Positions 14,663 to 22,245 of a DNA stretch of 25,821 nt are shown here, one piece after another. Positions within the stretch are counted from its first letter, which is position 1; each line of letters starts with the position of its first letter. Below the pieces are notes generated by a model that did no database searches, was not told the DNA's origin, and saw only the letters and a list, made by a program, of their open reading frames with translations. Source of the stretch: Burkholderiales bacterium (GTDB lineage Bacteria > Pseudomonadota > Gammaproteobacteria > Burkholderiales > SG8-41); contig SYEN01000019.1 in NCBI GenBank assembly GCA_005800795.1, positions 1 through 25,821 of the forward strand. Direction: 5' to 3'. A program made the translations under genes and the position numbers.

Positions 14663-15421
14663 CGGGGGCTGTGGCACCGATTGCGCGTCATACCAAATCA
14701 TGCCGATGGCCTCGTGCATGAATGTCGAACTCGAATACAGACTGGCGAGGCTCGGTAAAAAGCTTCGCCACGTGTGCCGCGTTCCACCGCGAAAGGCGGT
14801 ACCGGCCGGCAGTACCTGAAACCCCGCGCGCTCAAAAATTCGCTTCGACCGGGCCATGTGCGTGGCGTGTGTGACCAGCACAATGGTACGCACGCCGTTG
14901 GGCGCAAGCAGTTGCATGCTGAGCGTCGCATTTTGCAGCGTATTGCGTGCGTGCTCCTCGCTCCAGCGCACGGGCACGGAAAATTCAGTTTCCAGTGTCT
15001 GCTTCATAAACTTTGCCACGGAATTTTCGCCACCCGCCCGTCCCGGCCCGCCCGTTACCAGCAGCGGCAATCCCGTGCACCGGTGCAAGTGTGCTGCCAA
15101 CCGCACCCGCTCCAAAGAGTTGCTGCTGACGGTGTCGCCGCCAAAATCCGGCGTGCCGTAGTAAATGCCGCTGCCCAGCACCACAATGGCCTGTGCACCT
15201 TTCATCTGCTCCACCGGCGTATGGGCATTGCGTTCGAGCAGCCCCATCAGCGTGCCGCTCACGCCATGAAGCGACAGTAACCACAGCACCGTAAACGCTC
15301 CGCCGAGCAGCCAGCGGCCCAGGCGCGGTCTGCGCTTGAGAAGCAAAAATCCCACGACACCCACAATGAGACAGTTTAGCGGCGGCAGCAGAAAGAACTC
15401 GATCATCTTGTGACTGATCAT
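14627..15421 (-). CDS. YdcF/ElyC-family (DUF218) membrane protein
   Basis: The 264-residue product has two N-terminal membrane segments (about residues 8-28 and 38-55), then a DUF218 domain with AIVVLGSGI, LERVRLAAHL, PLLVTGGPG, EEHARNTLQNA and VLVTHATHMARS, as in the YdcF, SanA and ElyC group. ElyC acts in envelope and peptidoglycan precursor maintenance in E. coli; whether this protein does so is not shown. ATG 15421 is used; ATG 15406 (MIEFF) is a possible alternative. Its 3' end overlaps the convergent Rieske gene, and the 5' end faces the divergent sulfurtransferase. Confidence 0.88.
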   Translation of the reverse strand: MISHKMIEFFLLPPLNCLIVGVVGFLLLKRRPRLGRWLLGGAFTVLWLLSLHGVSGTLMGLLERNAHTPVEQMKGAQAIVVLGSGIYYGTPDFGGDTVSSNSLERVRLAAHLHRCTGLPLLVTGGPGRAGGENSVAKFMKQTLETEFSVPVRWSEEHARNTLQNATLSMQLLAPNGVRTIVLVTHATHMARSKRIFERAGFQVLPAGTAFRGGTRHTWRSFLPSLASLYSSSTFMHEAIGMIWYDAQSVPQPPSAPALTPVIKP

Positions 15422-15464
15422 GACGGCATTTTGAGTTGTGCGACAGCACCAAAATTAATCAATA

Positions 15465-15478
15465 AAAACAATTGGTTA
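15465..15478 (+). repeat. Degenerate dispersed 14-mer (two mismatches)
   Basis: AAAACAATTGGTTA matches 12 of 14 positions of the consensus, in the divergent promoter region between ydcF and sseA. It may be chance or a decayed copy. Confidence 0.35.
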
Positions 15479-15537
15479 CAATAAGGCTCTGCGGGCCGCC
15501 CGAATGCTGCAATGGTGATTTAGATCAGATCGCTTTG

Positions 15538-15564
15538 CAAAGGAAATCTTTTCGATTACCTTTG
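15538..15564 (+). promoter_or_regulatory. Inverted repeat upstream of the sulfurtransferase
   Basis: CAAAGGAAATC and GATTACCTTTG pair at 10 of 11 positions around a five-base TTTTC loop, ending 32 bases before the sulfurtransferase ATG. It could be an operator or a leader hairpin. Nothing in the sequence says which protein or signal would act on it. Confidence 0.45.
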
Positions 15565-15596
15565 AATCCCCGCGCAACCACCCCGCAGGTCATTCG

Positions 15597-16448
15597 ATGA
15601 GTTTCACCACGCTGATTGCCGTAGCTGATCTTGCCGCGCATGTGCAGGACGCCAACTGGGTCATCTGCGATTGCCGCCATGACCTCGCCAACTACGAAGC
15701 AGGCCGCCGCGCGTATGCCGCAGGGCATTTGGCGGGCGCGCGGTTTTTGCATCTGGATGAGGATTTGTCTGGCCCCAAAACCGGGGTCAATGGCCGTCAT
15801 CCGTTGCCGCATCCGATCACGTTCACACTGCGGCTGGCCGCGCTGGGCATCGACAACAACACACAGGTGATCGGCTATGACGCCATGGGCGGCGTGTTCG
15901 CCTCGCGCCTGTGGTGGATGCTGCGTTGGGTGGGGCATCGCAACGTAGCCGTGCTCGATGGCGGTATCGATGCCTGGGTGAAGGCGGGGCATCCGCTTGC
16001 CACCGAGCCACCGGTGGTGAAGCCGGCACGCTTTAATCCCAACCCGAGTCCGCAACTGGCCGTGGGCGCGAACGACGTTGCCGCGAATCTGGATCACAAA
16101 AAATTGCAGATTGTCGATGCACGCAGCCCCGACCGTTTTCGCGGCGAAAATGAAACACTCGATCCGGTGGCCGGTCACATCCCGGGTGCGGCGAATCGAT
16201 TTTTCAAGGATAACCTTGCCGCCGATGGCAGCTTCAAACCGGCAGCCACACTCCAGCAGGAATTCGCCGCACTGCTCGGCGCGCGTACACCGAAAGACAT
16301 CGTGCATCAATGCGGCTCGGGTGTTACCGCCTGCCACAATCTGCTGGCGATGGAAGCGGCGGGGCTGGGCGGCTCGCGGTTGTTTCCCGGCTCGTGGAGC
16401 GAATGGGTGAGCGACCGCAAGCGGCCGGCGGCGGTGGGCAACCCTTAG
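15597..16448 (+). CDS. sseA: 3-mercaptopyruvate sulfurtransferase (two rhodanese domains)
   Basis: The 283-residue product consists of two rhodanese domains. The first is catalytically inert, with VICDCRHDL and the family run AGHLAGARFLHLDEDLSG. The second begins near VDARSPDRFRGE and has the active loop CGSGVTA with the catalytic cysteine at residue 239. CGSGVTA is the loop typical of 3-mercaptopyruvate sulfurtransferases rather than thiosulfate sulfurtransferases. It transfers sulfane sulfur from mercaptopyruvate to thiol or cyanide acceptors in the cytoplasm. The ribosome binding site is weak. It is followed after 19 bases by a DUF2784 gene, probably in the same transcript. The only other sulfur-related genes in the window are fccAB. 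Confidence 0.92.
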   Translation: MSFTTLIAVADLAAHVQDANWVICDCRHDLANYEAGRRAYAAGHLAGARFLHLDEDLSGPKTGVNGRHPLPHPITFTLRLAALGIDNNTQVIGYDAMGGVFASRLWWMLRWVGHRNVAVLDGGIDAWVKAGHPLATEPPVVKPARFNPNPSPQLAVGANDVAANLDHKKLQIVDARSPDRFRGENETLDPVAGHIPGAANRFFKDNLAADGSFKPAATLQQEFAALLGARTPKDIVHQCGSGVTACHNLLAMEAAGLGGSRLFPGSWSEWVSDRKRPAAVGNP

Positions 16449-16467
16449 TGCTGTGGTGTAGCGAGCC

Positions 16468-16842
16468 ATGCGCGCATTGGCCGCCGACGCGATTCTCCTG
16501 ATTCATTTTCTGTTCGTGCTGTTTATCGTTGGGGGGCTTGCGCTGACATGGATCGGCGCGTGGCGCGGCTGGCGCTGGGTGCGCAGCTACGCGTTTCGAT
16601 TTGCCCATCTGGCGGCGATTGTTTTTGTCGCGTGTGAAGCGCTGATCGGCATGGCCTGTCCGCTGACCATTTGGGAAGACGCCCTGCGAGGTGTGGCGAA
16701 CGAAAAAAGTTTCATCGCGCGCTGGGTTCACTGGTTCATGTTTTACAGCGCACCGGAATGGGTATTCACCGTGCTGTATGTCGGCTTCGCGTTGATCGTC
16801 GCGGCGACGTTTTGGTTTGTGCCGCCAAAAAAACGTAATTAA
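16468..16842 (+). CDS. DUF2784 family membrane protein
   Basis: The 124-residue product has about three to four membrane segments and the DUF2784 features: a start of the LLIHFLFVLFIVGG type, the segment ACEALIGMACPLTIWEDALR and, near the end, the helices FMFYSAPEWVFTVLYVGFALIVAATFWFV. Members are small inner-membrane proteins of unknown role. It is 19 bases after sseA. The TAA stop overlaps the first two bases of an exact copy of the dispersed 14-mer. Confidence 0.88.
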   Translation: MRALAADAILLIHFLFVLFIVGGLALTWIGAWRGWRWVRSYAFRFAHLAAIVFVACEALIGMACPLTIWEDALRGVANEKSFIARWVHWFMFYSAPEWVFTVLYVGFALIVAATFWFVPPKKRN

Positions 16843-16854
16843 AACAAATACTTA
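16841..16854 (+). repeat. Dispersed 14-mer, copy 5 (exact)
   Basis: AAAACAAATACTTA, exact, covering the last two bases of the DUF2784 stop codon. It lies in the 31-base gap between convergent genes. Confidence 0.8.
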
Positions 16855-16873
16855 TGATTTCTTGCGTGGGTGG

Positions 16874-18295
16874 CTAACGGCCAGCCGCCGCCACTGGCTC
16901 GGGCGTGCCGCACCTTAGGAATTGCCCGTGTCCCTTGCGTGGTGCGGGCTCACCATCACGCGCCACTACCACGCCGCGCGAGATCGTGATGACTGGCCAG
17001 CCGCGCACGGTAATGCCTTCGTACGGCGTGTAATCGACGTTGTGATGCAGCATGGCATTGCTGATACGTACTTCACGTTGCGCATCCCAGATGGCGATAT
17101 CCGCGTCGGCGCCAATAGCAATGGTGCCCTTGCGCGGATACAGGCCATAGCAGCGCGCGGGGTCGGTCGCGGTCAGCGCGACAAACCGGTTGAGCGAAAT
17201 ACGCCCGCCGTTGACGCCGCCGGAAAACAACAGCGGCAGGCGCGTCTCGATGCCCGGTATGCCGTTGGGGATGTGGCGAAACGGCACGGCCTTGCCACCG
17301 GGTTTTTTTCCCGCCGGATCGTCATAGCGAAACGGCGCGTGATCGCTGGAAAACACGGTGAACAAACCTTCCGCCAGCGCGTTCCACACCACTTCTTGAT
17401 TCGCGGCGTCGCGCGGCGGCGGGCTGCACACACATTTGGCGCCTTCGTAACCTGCGCCTCCAAGATCATCTTCTGTAAGGTAGAGATACTGTGGGCAAGT
17501 TTCAGCCAACACGCGCAAACCGCGCCCGCGCGCCCAGCGTATCTGCTCGATGGCCTCCGCGCCCGACACATGCACGATCAGCACCGGCACGTCCACCAGC
17601 TCCGCCATGCTGATGGCGCGGTGCGTGGCTTCGCGTTCCACCACCGGCGGGCGTGATTGGGCGTGATAGCGCGGCGCGGTGTGACCGGCGCGCTCCAACT
17701 GCTCGGTGAGCCACGCAATGCAATCGGAATTCTCGGCGTGGATCATGGTCAGCGCGCCTTCGCGCCGCGTCAGCGCCAGCACCTCCAGCACCTCGCGATC
17801 GTTCAGTTTCAGATCGTCGTAGGTCATGTAAATCTTGAACGAAGTGTAGCCCTGACGGATCAGCTCCGGCAGTTCCTCGCGCAGTACGGTTTCGTTTGGG
17901 TCGCTGACAATCAAATGAAACGCGTAATCGATCAGCGCCTTGCCGGCGGCGCGCGTGTGGTAATCCTCCACTGCGGCCATCAGCGATTGCCCCTTTTGCT
18001 GCGCGGCGAACGGAATCACCGTGGTGGTGCCGCCGCACGCCGCCGAGCGCGTGCCACTTTCAAAATCGTCCGCCATGCGCAGACCATCGGGCATGGGCTG
18101 GTCAAGGTGGCAATGCGCGTCAACGCCGCCCGGCAGCACCAGTTTTCCCGTGGCGTCGATTTCTGTGGTGGCCGTGCCCTCGATGTGCGCGGCGAGCGCG
18201 GTGATGCGCCCGTTGGCGATGCCGACATCGCATTGCATGGTGTCGGCGGCAGTGGCTACCGTGCCGTTACGCAGGATCAGATCGTAGGCTGCCAT
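16874..18295 (-). CDS. hydA: Dihydropyrimidinase / D-hydantoinase
   Basis: The 473-residue product is a cyclic amidohydrolase of normal length. The metal ligands are all present: H61 and H63 (AHCHLD), the carboxylated lysine K154 (SFKIYMTYDD), H186 (IHAENSD), H242 (VHVSG) and D318 (SSDHAP). These define the dihydropyrimidinase group, which opens dihydrouracil or 5-substituted hydantoins to N-carbamoyl products in the cytoplasm. It is the last gene of a minus-strand cluster, 18 bases after the AMDase-like gene. No N-carbamoyl amidase or beta-ureidopropionase is in the window, so the pathway cannot be completed here. A GGTGGCT/AGCCGCC imperfect hairpin overlaps its stop codon. Confidence 0.92.
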   Translation of the reverse strand: MAAYDLILRNGTVATAADTMQCDVGIANGRITALAAHIEGTATTEIDATGKLVLPGGVDAHCHLDQPMPDGLRMADDFESGTRSAACGGTTTVIPFAAQQKGQSLMAAVEDYHTRAAGKALIDYAFHLIVSDPNETVLREELPELIRQGYTSFKIYMTYDDLKLNDREVLEVLALTRREGALTMIHAENSDCIAWLTEQLERAGHTAPRYHAQSRPPVVEREATHRAISMAELVDVPVLIVHVSGAEAIEQIRWARGRGLRVLAETCPQYLYLTEDDLGGAGYEGAKCVCSPPPRDAANQEVVWNALAEGLFTVFSSDHAPFRYDDPAGKKPGGKAVPFRHIPNGIPGIETRLPLLFSGGVNGGRISLNRFVALTATDPARCYGLYPRKGTIAIGADADIAIWDAQREVRISNAMLHHNVDYTPYEGITVRGWPVITISRGVVVARDGEPAPRKGHGQFLRCGTPEPVAAAGR

Positions 18296-18313
18296 TATTG
18301 AGCCTTCGCAGGT

Positions 18314-19039
18314 TTAGTGAACCTCGTCAAACAATCGTCCCCACCCCTTGACCACCGAAGGCTGCACGCCGGCAATACGCAGCGACTGCCACAGCGCAGT
18401 GCTCACCGTGTCGTACACCGGTATCCCGTGGCGGCGCTCCCACTCCGGCACGAGGTGTGCGGCATTGAGGTTCGTGCAGAAGGTGGAAATCGCCTGCGGG
18501 CGCGCGGCGGCAACTTCAGCGACCATACTGTCAAGCAGCGCGCCTGTGACTTCGGAAAACGAAAAGTTATCGCGCAGTTTCAAGTGCCGTTCGGCTATGC
18601 AGTCGAAGCCTGCATTGCGGTAGGTGCCGATAACACGAGCTTGCACATCGTCGAGATACGGCGTCACCAACGCCATGCGCTTTGCACCCGTAAGGCGCAG
18701 CGCTTCGTTCAACGCCAGCGTCGAGGTGGTGGCGGGAATACCTGTCGCCTCGGTAATGCGGCGGCACAGACGTTCGTCGGCATCAAAGCCCAGCCAGCCG
18801 CCGGAAGTGCCGTTCCACGCAATCACATCGACCTTGGCGTGCGCCAGCAGCATCGCGGCATCGAGGATTTTGCTGTCGTCAAACTGCGCCAGCACGTTGG
18901 TGTCGAGCGCGATTTCGGTGACGGGAAAGCGCGAAAAATGTACGGTGACATTCGGCACGCTGGCCACCATGGCGCTTAGCAGCGGCTCCAACCGGGTGTT
19001 GGAGGACGGCGTCAACATGCCTAGCAGCACGCGGTTCAT
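18314..19039 (-). CDS. Arylmalonate decarboxylase / maleate isomerase superfamily protein
   Basis: The 241-residue product shows the AMDase/maleate isomerase layout: GMLTPSSNT at the start, WNGTSGGW near residue 76, ALVTPYLDDVQ near 124, STFCTNL with C188, and a GWGRLFDE end like the AMDase C-terminus. Maleate isomerases and the Asp/Glu and hydantoin racemases use two cysteines. Here the first site is Asn-Gly-Thr-Ser, so only C188 remains, as I recall for Bordetella arylmalonate decarboxylase. A decarboxylase or one-base racemase is therefore more likely than a classical isomerase. It lies between the Bug receptor and the dihydropyrimidinase genes, with short gaps. Substrate unknown. Confidence 0.85.
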   Translation of the reverse strand: MNRVLLGMLTPSSNTRLEPLLSAMVASVPNVTVHFSRFPVTEIALDTNVLAQFDDSKILDAAMLLAHAKVDVIAWNGTSGGWLGFDADERLCRRITEATGIPATTSTLALNEALRLTGAKRMALVTPYLDDVQARVIGTYRNAGFDCIAERHLKLRDNFSFSEVTGALLDSMVAEVAAARPQAISTFCTNLNAAHLVPEWERRHGIPVYDTVSTALWQSLRIAGVQPSVVKGWGRLFDEVH

Positions 19040-19075
19040 GCGTGCCTTCCGGTTGCCATCCGCAGGCCTGCGGGC

Positions 19076-20044
19076 TTATTCCGTTTGTATCTTGGCATCG
19101 CGTATCACTTTGCCGAAACGCTCGATCTCGGCCTTGACGAAAGCGGCAAAATCGCTGGGGTCTTTACTGGTGATAATGGTGACACCGTTGTCCTGCAGGC
19201 GGTTCACCACGCCCGTATCACGCATTACGTCCTGCGAAACCTTGTGCAACTGCGCGATCACCGGCGCGGGCGCGCCCACCGGCACGAACAGGCCTTGCCA
19301 CGACCCCACTACCATGTCGAAGCCCGCTTCACGCATGGTCGGCACATCGGGCAGCGCCTTGCTTCGCTCGGGTGCGACGATGGACAGCATGCGCAGCCGG
19401 CCCTGCTTGGCGAACGGCATGGTCGAGGTAAATGTGGAAAACATGAACTGCACTTCGTTACCCAACAGCCCGATGGTGGCCGGCCCTGCGCCGCCCTTGT
19501 AGGCGATCTGCGTTGCGCTGGATTTCACCATGTCCAGAAACATCAGCGTTTCCAGCGTGTTGGCGCTGCTGGGCGCGGGTGCGCCATAGTTCAACTTACC
19601 CGGGTTGGCGCGCAGATAAGCCGCCAGATCTTTGGCCGATTTCACCGGCAGTGACGGGTGCACTACCAGACTGCCCGGCACATCGACCAGTTGGCTGACC
19701 GGCGCCAGGTCTTTTAGCGGACGGTACTGAAACTTGGTGTAGTACACCGGGTTGATCGCCATGGTGCCCACGTTGCCCAGCAACACGGTATGACCGTCGG
19801 CGTTGGCGCGCGCGGCGACTTCCACGCCCAGGTTGCCGGCAGCACCTGAGCGGTTGTCGATCACCACCTGCTGGCCAAGTCGCGACGCAAATGCCGGCTG
19901 AATAATGCGCCCGACAAAATCAGAAGCGCCACCCGGCGCAAAAGGCACCACCATGCGTACAGGGCGGCTGGGATATTCCGCAGCAGCGGCAACGCTGCAC
20001 ACGGCAACAAGCGCAGCCGCCGCCGCGAATTTCATTCTCTGCAT
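19076..20044 (-). CDS. Bug-family (TctC) periplasmic substrate-binding protein
   Basis: The mature-type Bug sequence begins YPSRPVRMVVPFAPGGASD and continues with the family run VVIDNRSGAAGNLG and the LAPVSQLV segment. ATG 20044 is chosen because AAGGAG stands six bases upstream and it leads straight into a standard signal peptide (MQRMKFAAAAALVAVCSVAAAA); an open frame extends further upstream to 20122. The product is 322 residues, normal for the family. Bug proteins bind carboxylates or related small molecules in the periplasm. No TctAB membrane subunits are near, which is common for orphan Bug genes. It is first in the minus-strand cluster ending with hydA. Confidence 0.92.
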   Translation of the reverse strand: MQRMKFAAAAALVAVCSVAAAAEYPSRPVRMVVPFAPGGASDFVGRIIQPAFASRLGQQVVIDNRSGAAGNLGVEVAARANADGHTVLLGNVGTMAINPVYYTKFQYRPLKDLAPVSQLVDVPGSLVVHPSLPVKSAKDLAAYLRANPGKLNYGAPAPSSANTLETLMFLDMVKSSATQIAYKGGAGPATIGLLGNEVQFMFSTFTSTMPFAKQGRLRMLSIVAPERSKALPDVPTMREAGFDMVVGSWQGLFVPVGAPAPVIAQLHKVSQDVMRDTGVVNRLQDNGVTIITSKDPSDFAAFVKAEIERFGKVIRDAKIQTE

Positions 20045-20101
20045 TACGGTCTCCTTGGGGGTTTTTTTCTTGCACGCCGCTTTCATGCGTCGTGCGAGCG
20101 C

Positions 20102-20116
20102 CGCACTATGAGTGCG
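20102..20116. promoter_or_regulatory. Palindrome CGCACT-ATG-AGTGCG upstream of the Bug gene
   Basis: A perfect six-base inverted repeat with a three-base centre lies 58-72 bases upstream of the Bug start. It sits within a larger GCGCCG...CGGCGC pair (20098-20128) and beside a GCTGCG...CGCAGC pair (20127-20153). It could be an operator for the catabolic genes or a structured leader. No T-tract follows in the right orientation for a terminator. Confidence 0.35.
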
Positions 20117-20168
20117 TAGCACCGGCGCTGCGCCCGAACCTTGCAGACGCAGCTTAAAAAAATCAATT

Positions 20169-20182
20169 AAAACAAATACTTA
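20169..20182 (+). repeat. Dispersed 14-mer, copy 6 (exact)
   Basis: AAAACAAATACTTA, exact, 15 bases beyond the end of the fccB-like gene in the gap before the Bug gene. Confidence 0.8.
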
Positions 20183-20196
20183 CATATGGGCAGCAA

Positions 20197-21465
20197 TCAA
20201 GCCAACGAATCCGCCCAGATGTTACGCGCCCAGCCCCAGGCGTAGCTGCCTTCCAGCTCGCTGGGCCCGGTGGACAAGCCGCCGGCGCCTTTGACCACGG
20301 TCATGGTTTTATCCGCCGCGTTGTAGGCATGCACCGACGCCACGTGAATCACATTCTTCGCGTCAACGAAGCTGTAGCACGTGTTCATCATCATGGGTTC
20401 CGGGTTTACTGGACGGCCTTTGATCAGATCGATCACCGCCGCCGCACACACTTTCGCGTGCTGGTTGGCCATGCTCGCGGATTTGGGCATCAGGTTTGCT
20501 GACAATGTGGCATCACCCAGCACATGCACGCCGGGCACCTTGATCGATTCACAAGTCATCCAATCAATGCCGCACCAGCGGTTGTTCGCGGTGATCAACC
20601 CGGCCTGCCGTGCGATGTCGCCGGCGCGTTGCGGCGGCACCACGTTGAGCACATCGCCTTTCACGTCACCGAATTGCAGCTTAATGGTGCTGCCCTTCAC
20701 ATCGACATCGGCGATCTCACTGTTGGGCCGGTAATCGATCATGCCTTTATACTGGCCGCTCCACACCGCCTTGAACAGACCTGCCTTTGATACCACGTCC
20801 GGGTTGCTGTCGAGCACGATGATTTTCGATTTCGGCTTGGCGCGCTTGAAGTAATCCGCCACCTGGCAAATGCGCTCATACGGCCCCGGCGGGCAACGGT
20901 AAGGCGCCAGCGGAATGTGCATCACAAACACCCCGCCATCGCGCATGGCTTCCAGTTGCTTGCGCAGCGCCAGTGTTTGCGGCCCTGCCTTCCATGCGTG
21001 CAGCACCTGCGCCTGTGCGGCGGCGTTATTCAAACCGGGAATCGTGTCGTACATGAAATCCACGCCCGGCGACACAATCAGCCGGTCGTAAGCCAGCGTT
21101 TCGCCGCCCGCAAGGCGCACGGTTTTTGCTGCGGCGTCAATGCCCACGGCGTTGTCGCGCGCGACACGGATGCCGCGATCAGCGAGGCCGCCGTAGCCGC
21201 GCGTAATCTCGTTCATCGTGGTGCTGCCCGCCAGCACCAGATTGCTGATCGGGCACGAAATAAAACTGGATTCACGTTCGACCACCGTCACATCGATATC
21301 CGGCCCCCACATTTTTACGTACTTCGCTGCGGTGCCGCCGCCGATGCCGCCGCCGATGACGACCACGCGCTCCGCGCTGCCGCCGCCGGTTGTGGCACAG
21401 CCTGCCATCGCCGTTGCGCTGGCCGCCGCTGTCCATTGAAGAAATTCACGTCTGGAAAATGTCAT
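20197..21465 (-). CDS. fccB: Flavocytochrome c sulfide dehydrogenase, flavoprotein subunit
   Basis: The product is 422 residues from ATG 21465, chosen for its GGAGGAG site and the Tat signal SRREFLQ at residues 4-10. The FAD fold starts at VVVIGGGIGGG (about 34). C71 (SCPISN) fits the cysteine that binds FAD covalently in Allochromatium FccB. C191 (RCPPGPYER) and C363 (NTCYS) fit the redox-active pair that oxidises sulfide. FccB oxidises sulfide in the periplasm and passes electrons to the FccA cytochrome, encoded 16 bases upstream. The signal region ends in AMAGC, so a lipoprotein anchor is a minor possibility. The close paralogue SoxF cannot be excluded. Confidence 0.92.
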   Translation of the reverse strand: MTFSRREFLQWTAAASATAMAGCATTGGGSAERVVVIGGGIGGGTAAKYVKMWGPDIDVTVVERESSFISCPISNLVLAGSTTMNEITRGYGGLADRGIRVARDNAVGIDAAAKTVRLAGGETLAYDRLIVSPGVDFMYDTIPGLNNAAAQAQVLHAWKAGPQTLALRKQLEAMRDGGVFVMHIPLAPYRCPPGPYERICQVADYFKRAKPKSKIIVLDSNPDVVSKAGLFKAVWSGQYKGMIDYRPNSEIADVDVKGSTIKLQFGDVKGDVLNVVPPQRAGDIARQAGLITANNRWCGIDWMTCESIKVPGVHVLGDATLSANLMPKSASMANQHAKVCAAAVIDLIKGRPVNPEPMMMNTCYSFVDAKNVIHVASVHAYNAADKTMTVVKGAGGLSTGPSELEGSYAWGWARNIWADSLA

Positions 21466-21481
21466 GATGTTCTCCTCCGGC

Positions 21482-21838
21482 TTAATAACCGCCAGCGCGC
21501 GCGGGCGCCGAGCCGGGTTTGACGTTGGCAAAATAATCGGCAATCAACACAAACTGCGCGTCGGTATACCCCTTGGCGTGCTGATGCATGATGGTGGCGG
21601 GCCGCTTGCCGTCACGAAAATCCTTCATCTGCTGCACCATGACATCGCGGTTCATGCCAGCTATGCTGGGCGGCACCCCGCCCACGCTGCGCCCGTCGGT
21701 GCCGTGGCAGGTCGTGCAGGTGGCCGCCAGCGCGCGGCCGGCGTTGGGGTTGGCGGATTGCGCCTGAGCCGTGCCTGCGCTGGCGAGCAGCGCGGCTGCG
21801 GTAGTGGCGGTGGCCACTGAGGACCAATTAATTTTCAT
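21482..21838 (-). CDS. fccA: Monohaem cytochrome c, FccA-type electron acceptor
   Basis: The 118-residue precursor starts at ATG 21838 behind GGGAG. It has a signal peptide (cut near AQA at about residue 26), one haem site CTTCH (C41, C44, H45) and a likely axial methionine M84 (TIMHQH). The mature size is about 10 kDa, resembling the monohaem FccA of green sulfur bacteria rather than the dihaem FccA of purple sulfur bacteria. It precedes fccB by 16 bases, so the pair forms an fccAB operon. A generic cytochrome c553/c4-like protein is the alternative reading. Confidence 0.85.
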   Translation of the reverse strand: MKINWSSVATATTAAALLASAGTAQAQSANPNAGRALAATCTTCHGTDGRSVGGVPPSIAGMNRDVMVQQMKDFRDGKRPATIMHQHAKGYTDAQFVLIADYFANVKPGSAPARAGGY

Positions 21839-22245
21839 GACGAACTCCCTTTCGCACGGATTTGACGAATCGGACGGCAGTATAACAATGTAACTCTGTT
21901 GATGCGGGGGCGCTGGGGTGAGAAAGGCGCGAGCCCGCATCGGCATCGGACGTTCCGCATATCTCATGGACATATTTCACATAAGTAATTGTTTTAAGTG
22001 ATATTTTTTGCATGCACCGCTTTTCGTCCCGCACGTTCCTTACCGCAAGCGCGAATCCTGTATTCACGATTCCGGCGGCAGCCCGCCCCGCGCGCCGCGC
22101 CGATTAGTCCATACGGGCTATATACCCCCGTTCCCCTAGTGTATAAACTCACAAAAACCCGGTAGTTGCGTTTCGTTGTGCGCAAAAGAGCTGCATCACG
22201 GCATCTGCGGCACGTGAGTTAGAAACAAGGCGAAATACAGACCCC
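21839..22245. other. Divergent intergenic region, fccA to RTX adhesin
   Basis: These 407 bases hold no supported gene. On the minus side TATACT (near 21882, reading towards fccA) could be a -10 box without a good -35. A minus-strand copy of the dispersed 14-mer lies at 21982-21995. On the plus side TATAC (22121-22125) and GTATA (22141-22145) form an inverted pair around a C-rich centre, and TATAAA (22142-22147) could be a -10 box for the adhesin. Confidence 0.35.
21982..21995 (-). repeat. Dispersed 14-mer, copy 7 (exact, minus strand)
   Basis: TAAGTAATTGTTTT, the exact reverse complement of the consensus. It is the only copy of the set in this orientation. Confidence 0.8.

Noticed and set aside
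15525..16469. Minus-strand open frame of 314 codons
   Set aside because: It is antisense to sseA, which has the CGSGVTA active loop; the shadow shows no domain.
16868..16888. GGTGGCT/AGCCGCC hairpin as a terminator for hydA
   Set aside because: It overlaps the stop codon and no T-tract follows on the minus strand, so a terminator call is not supported.
20045..20122. Longer start for the Bug receptor gene
   Set aside because: It would put 26 charged residues before a normal signal peptide. The internal ATG 20044 has a strong ribosome binding site.
21839..21973. Longer start for the cytochrome c gene
   Set aside because: The extra 45 residues precede a complete signal peptide, and ATG 21838 has GGGAG at good spacing.
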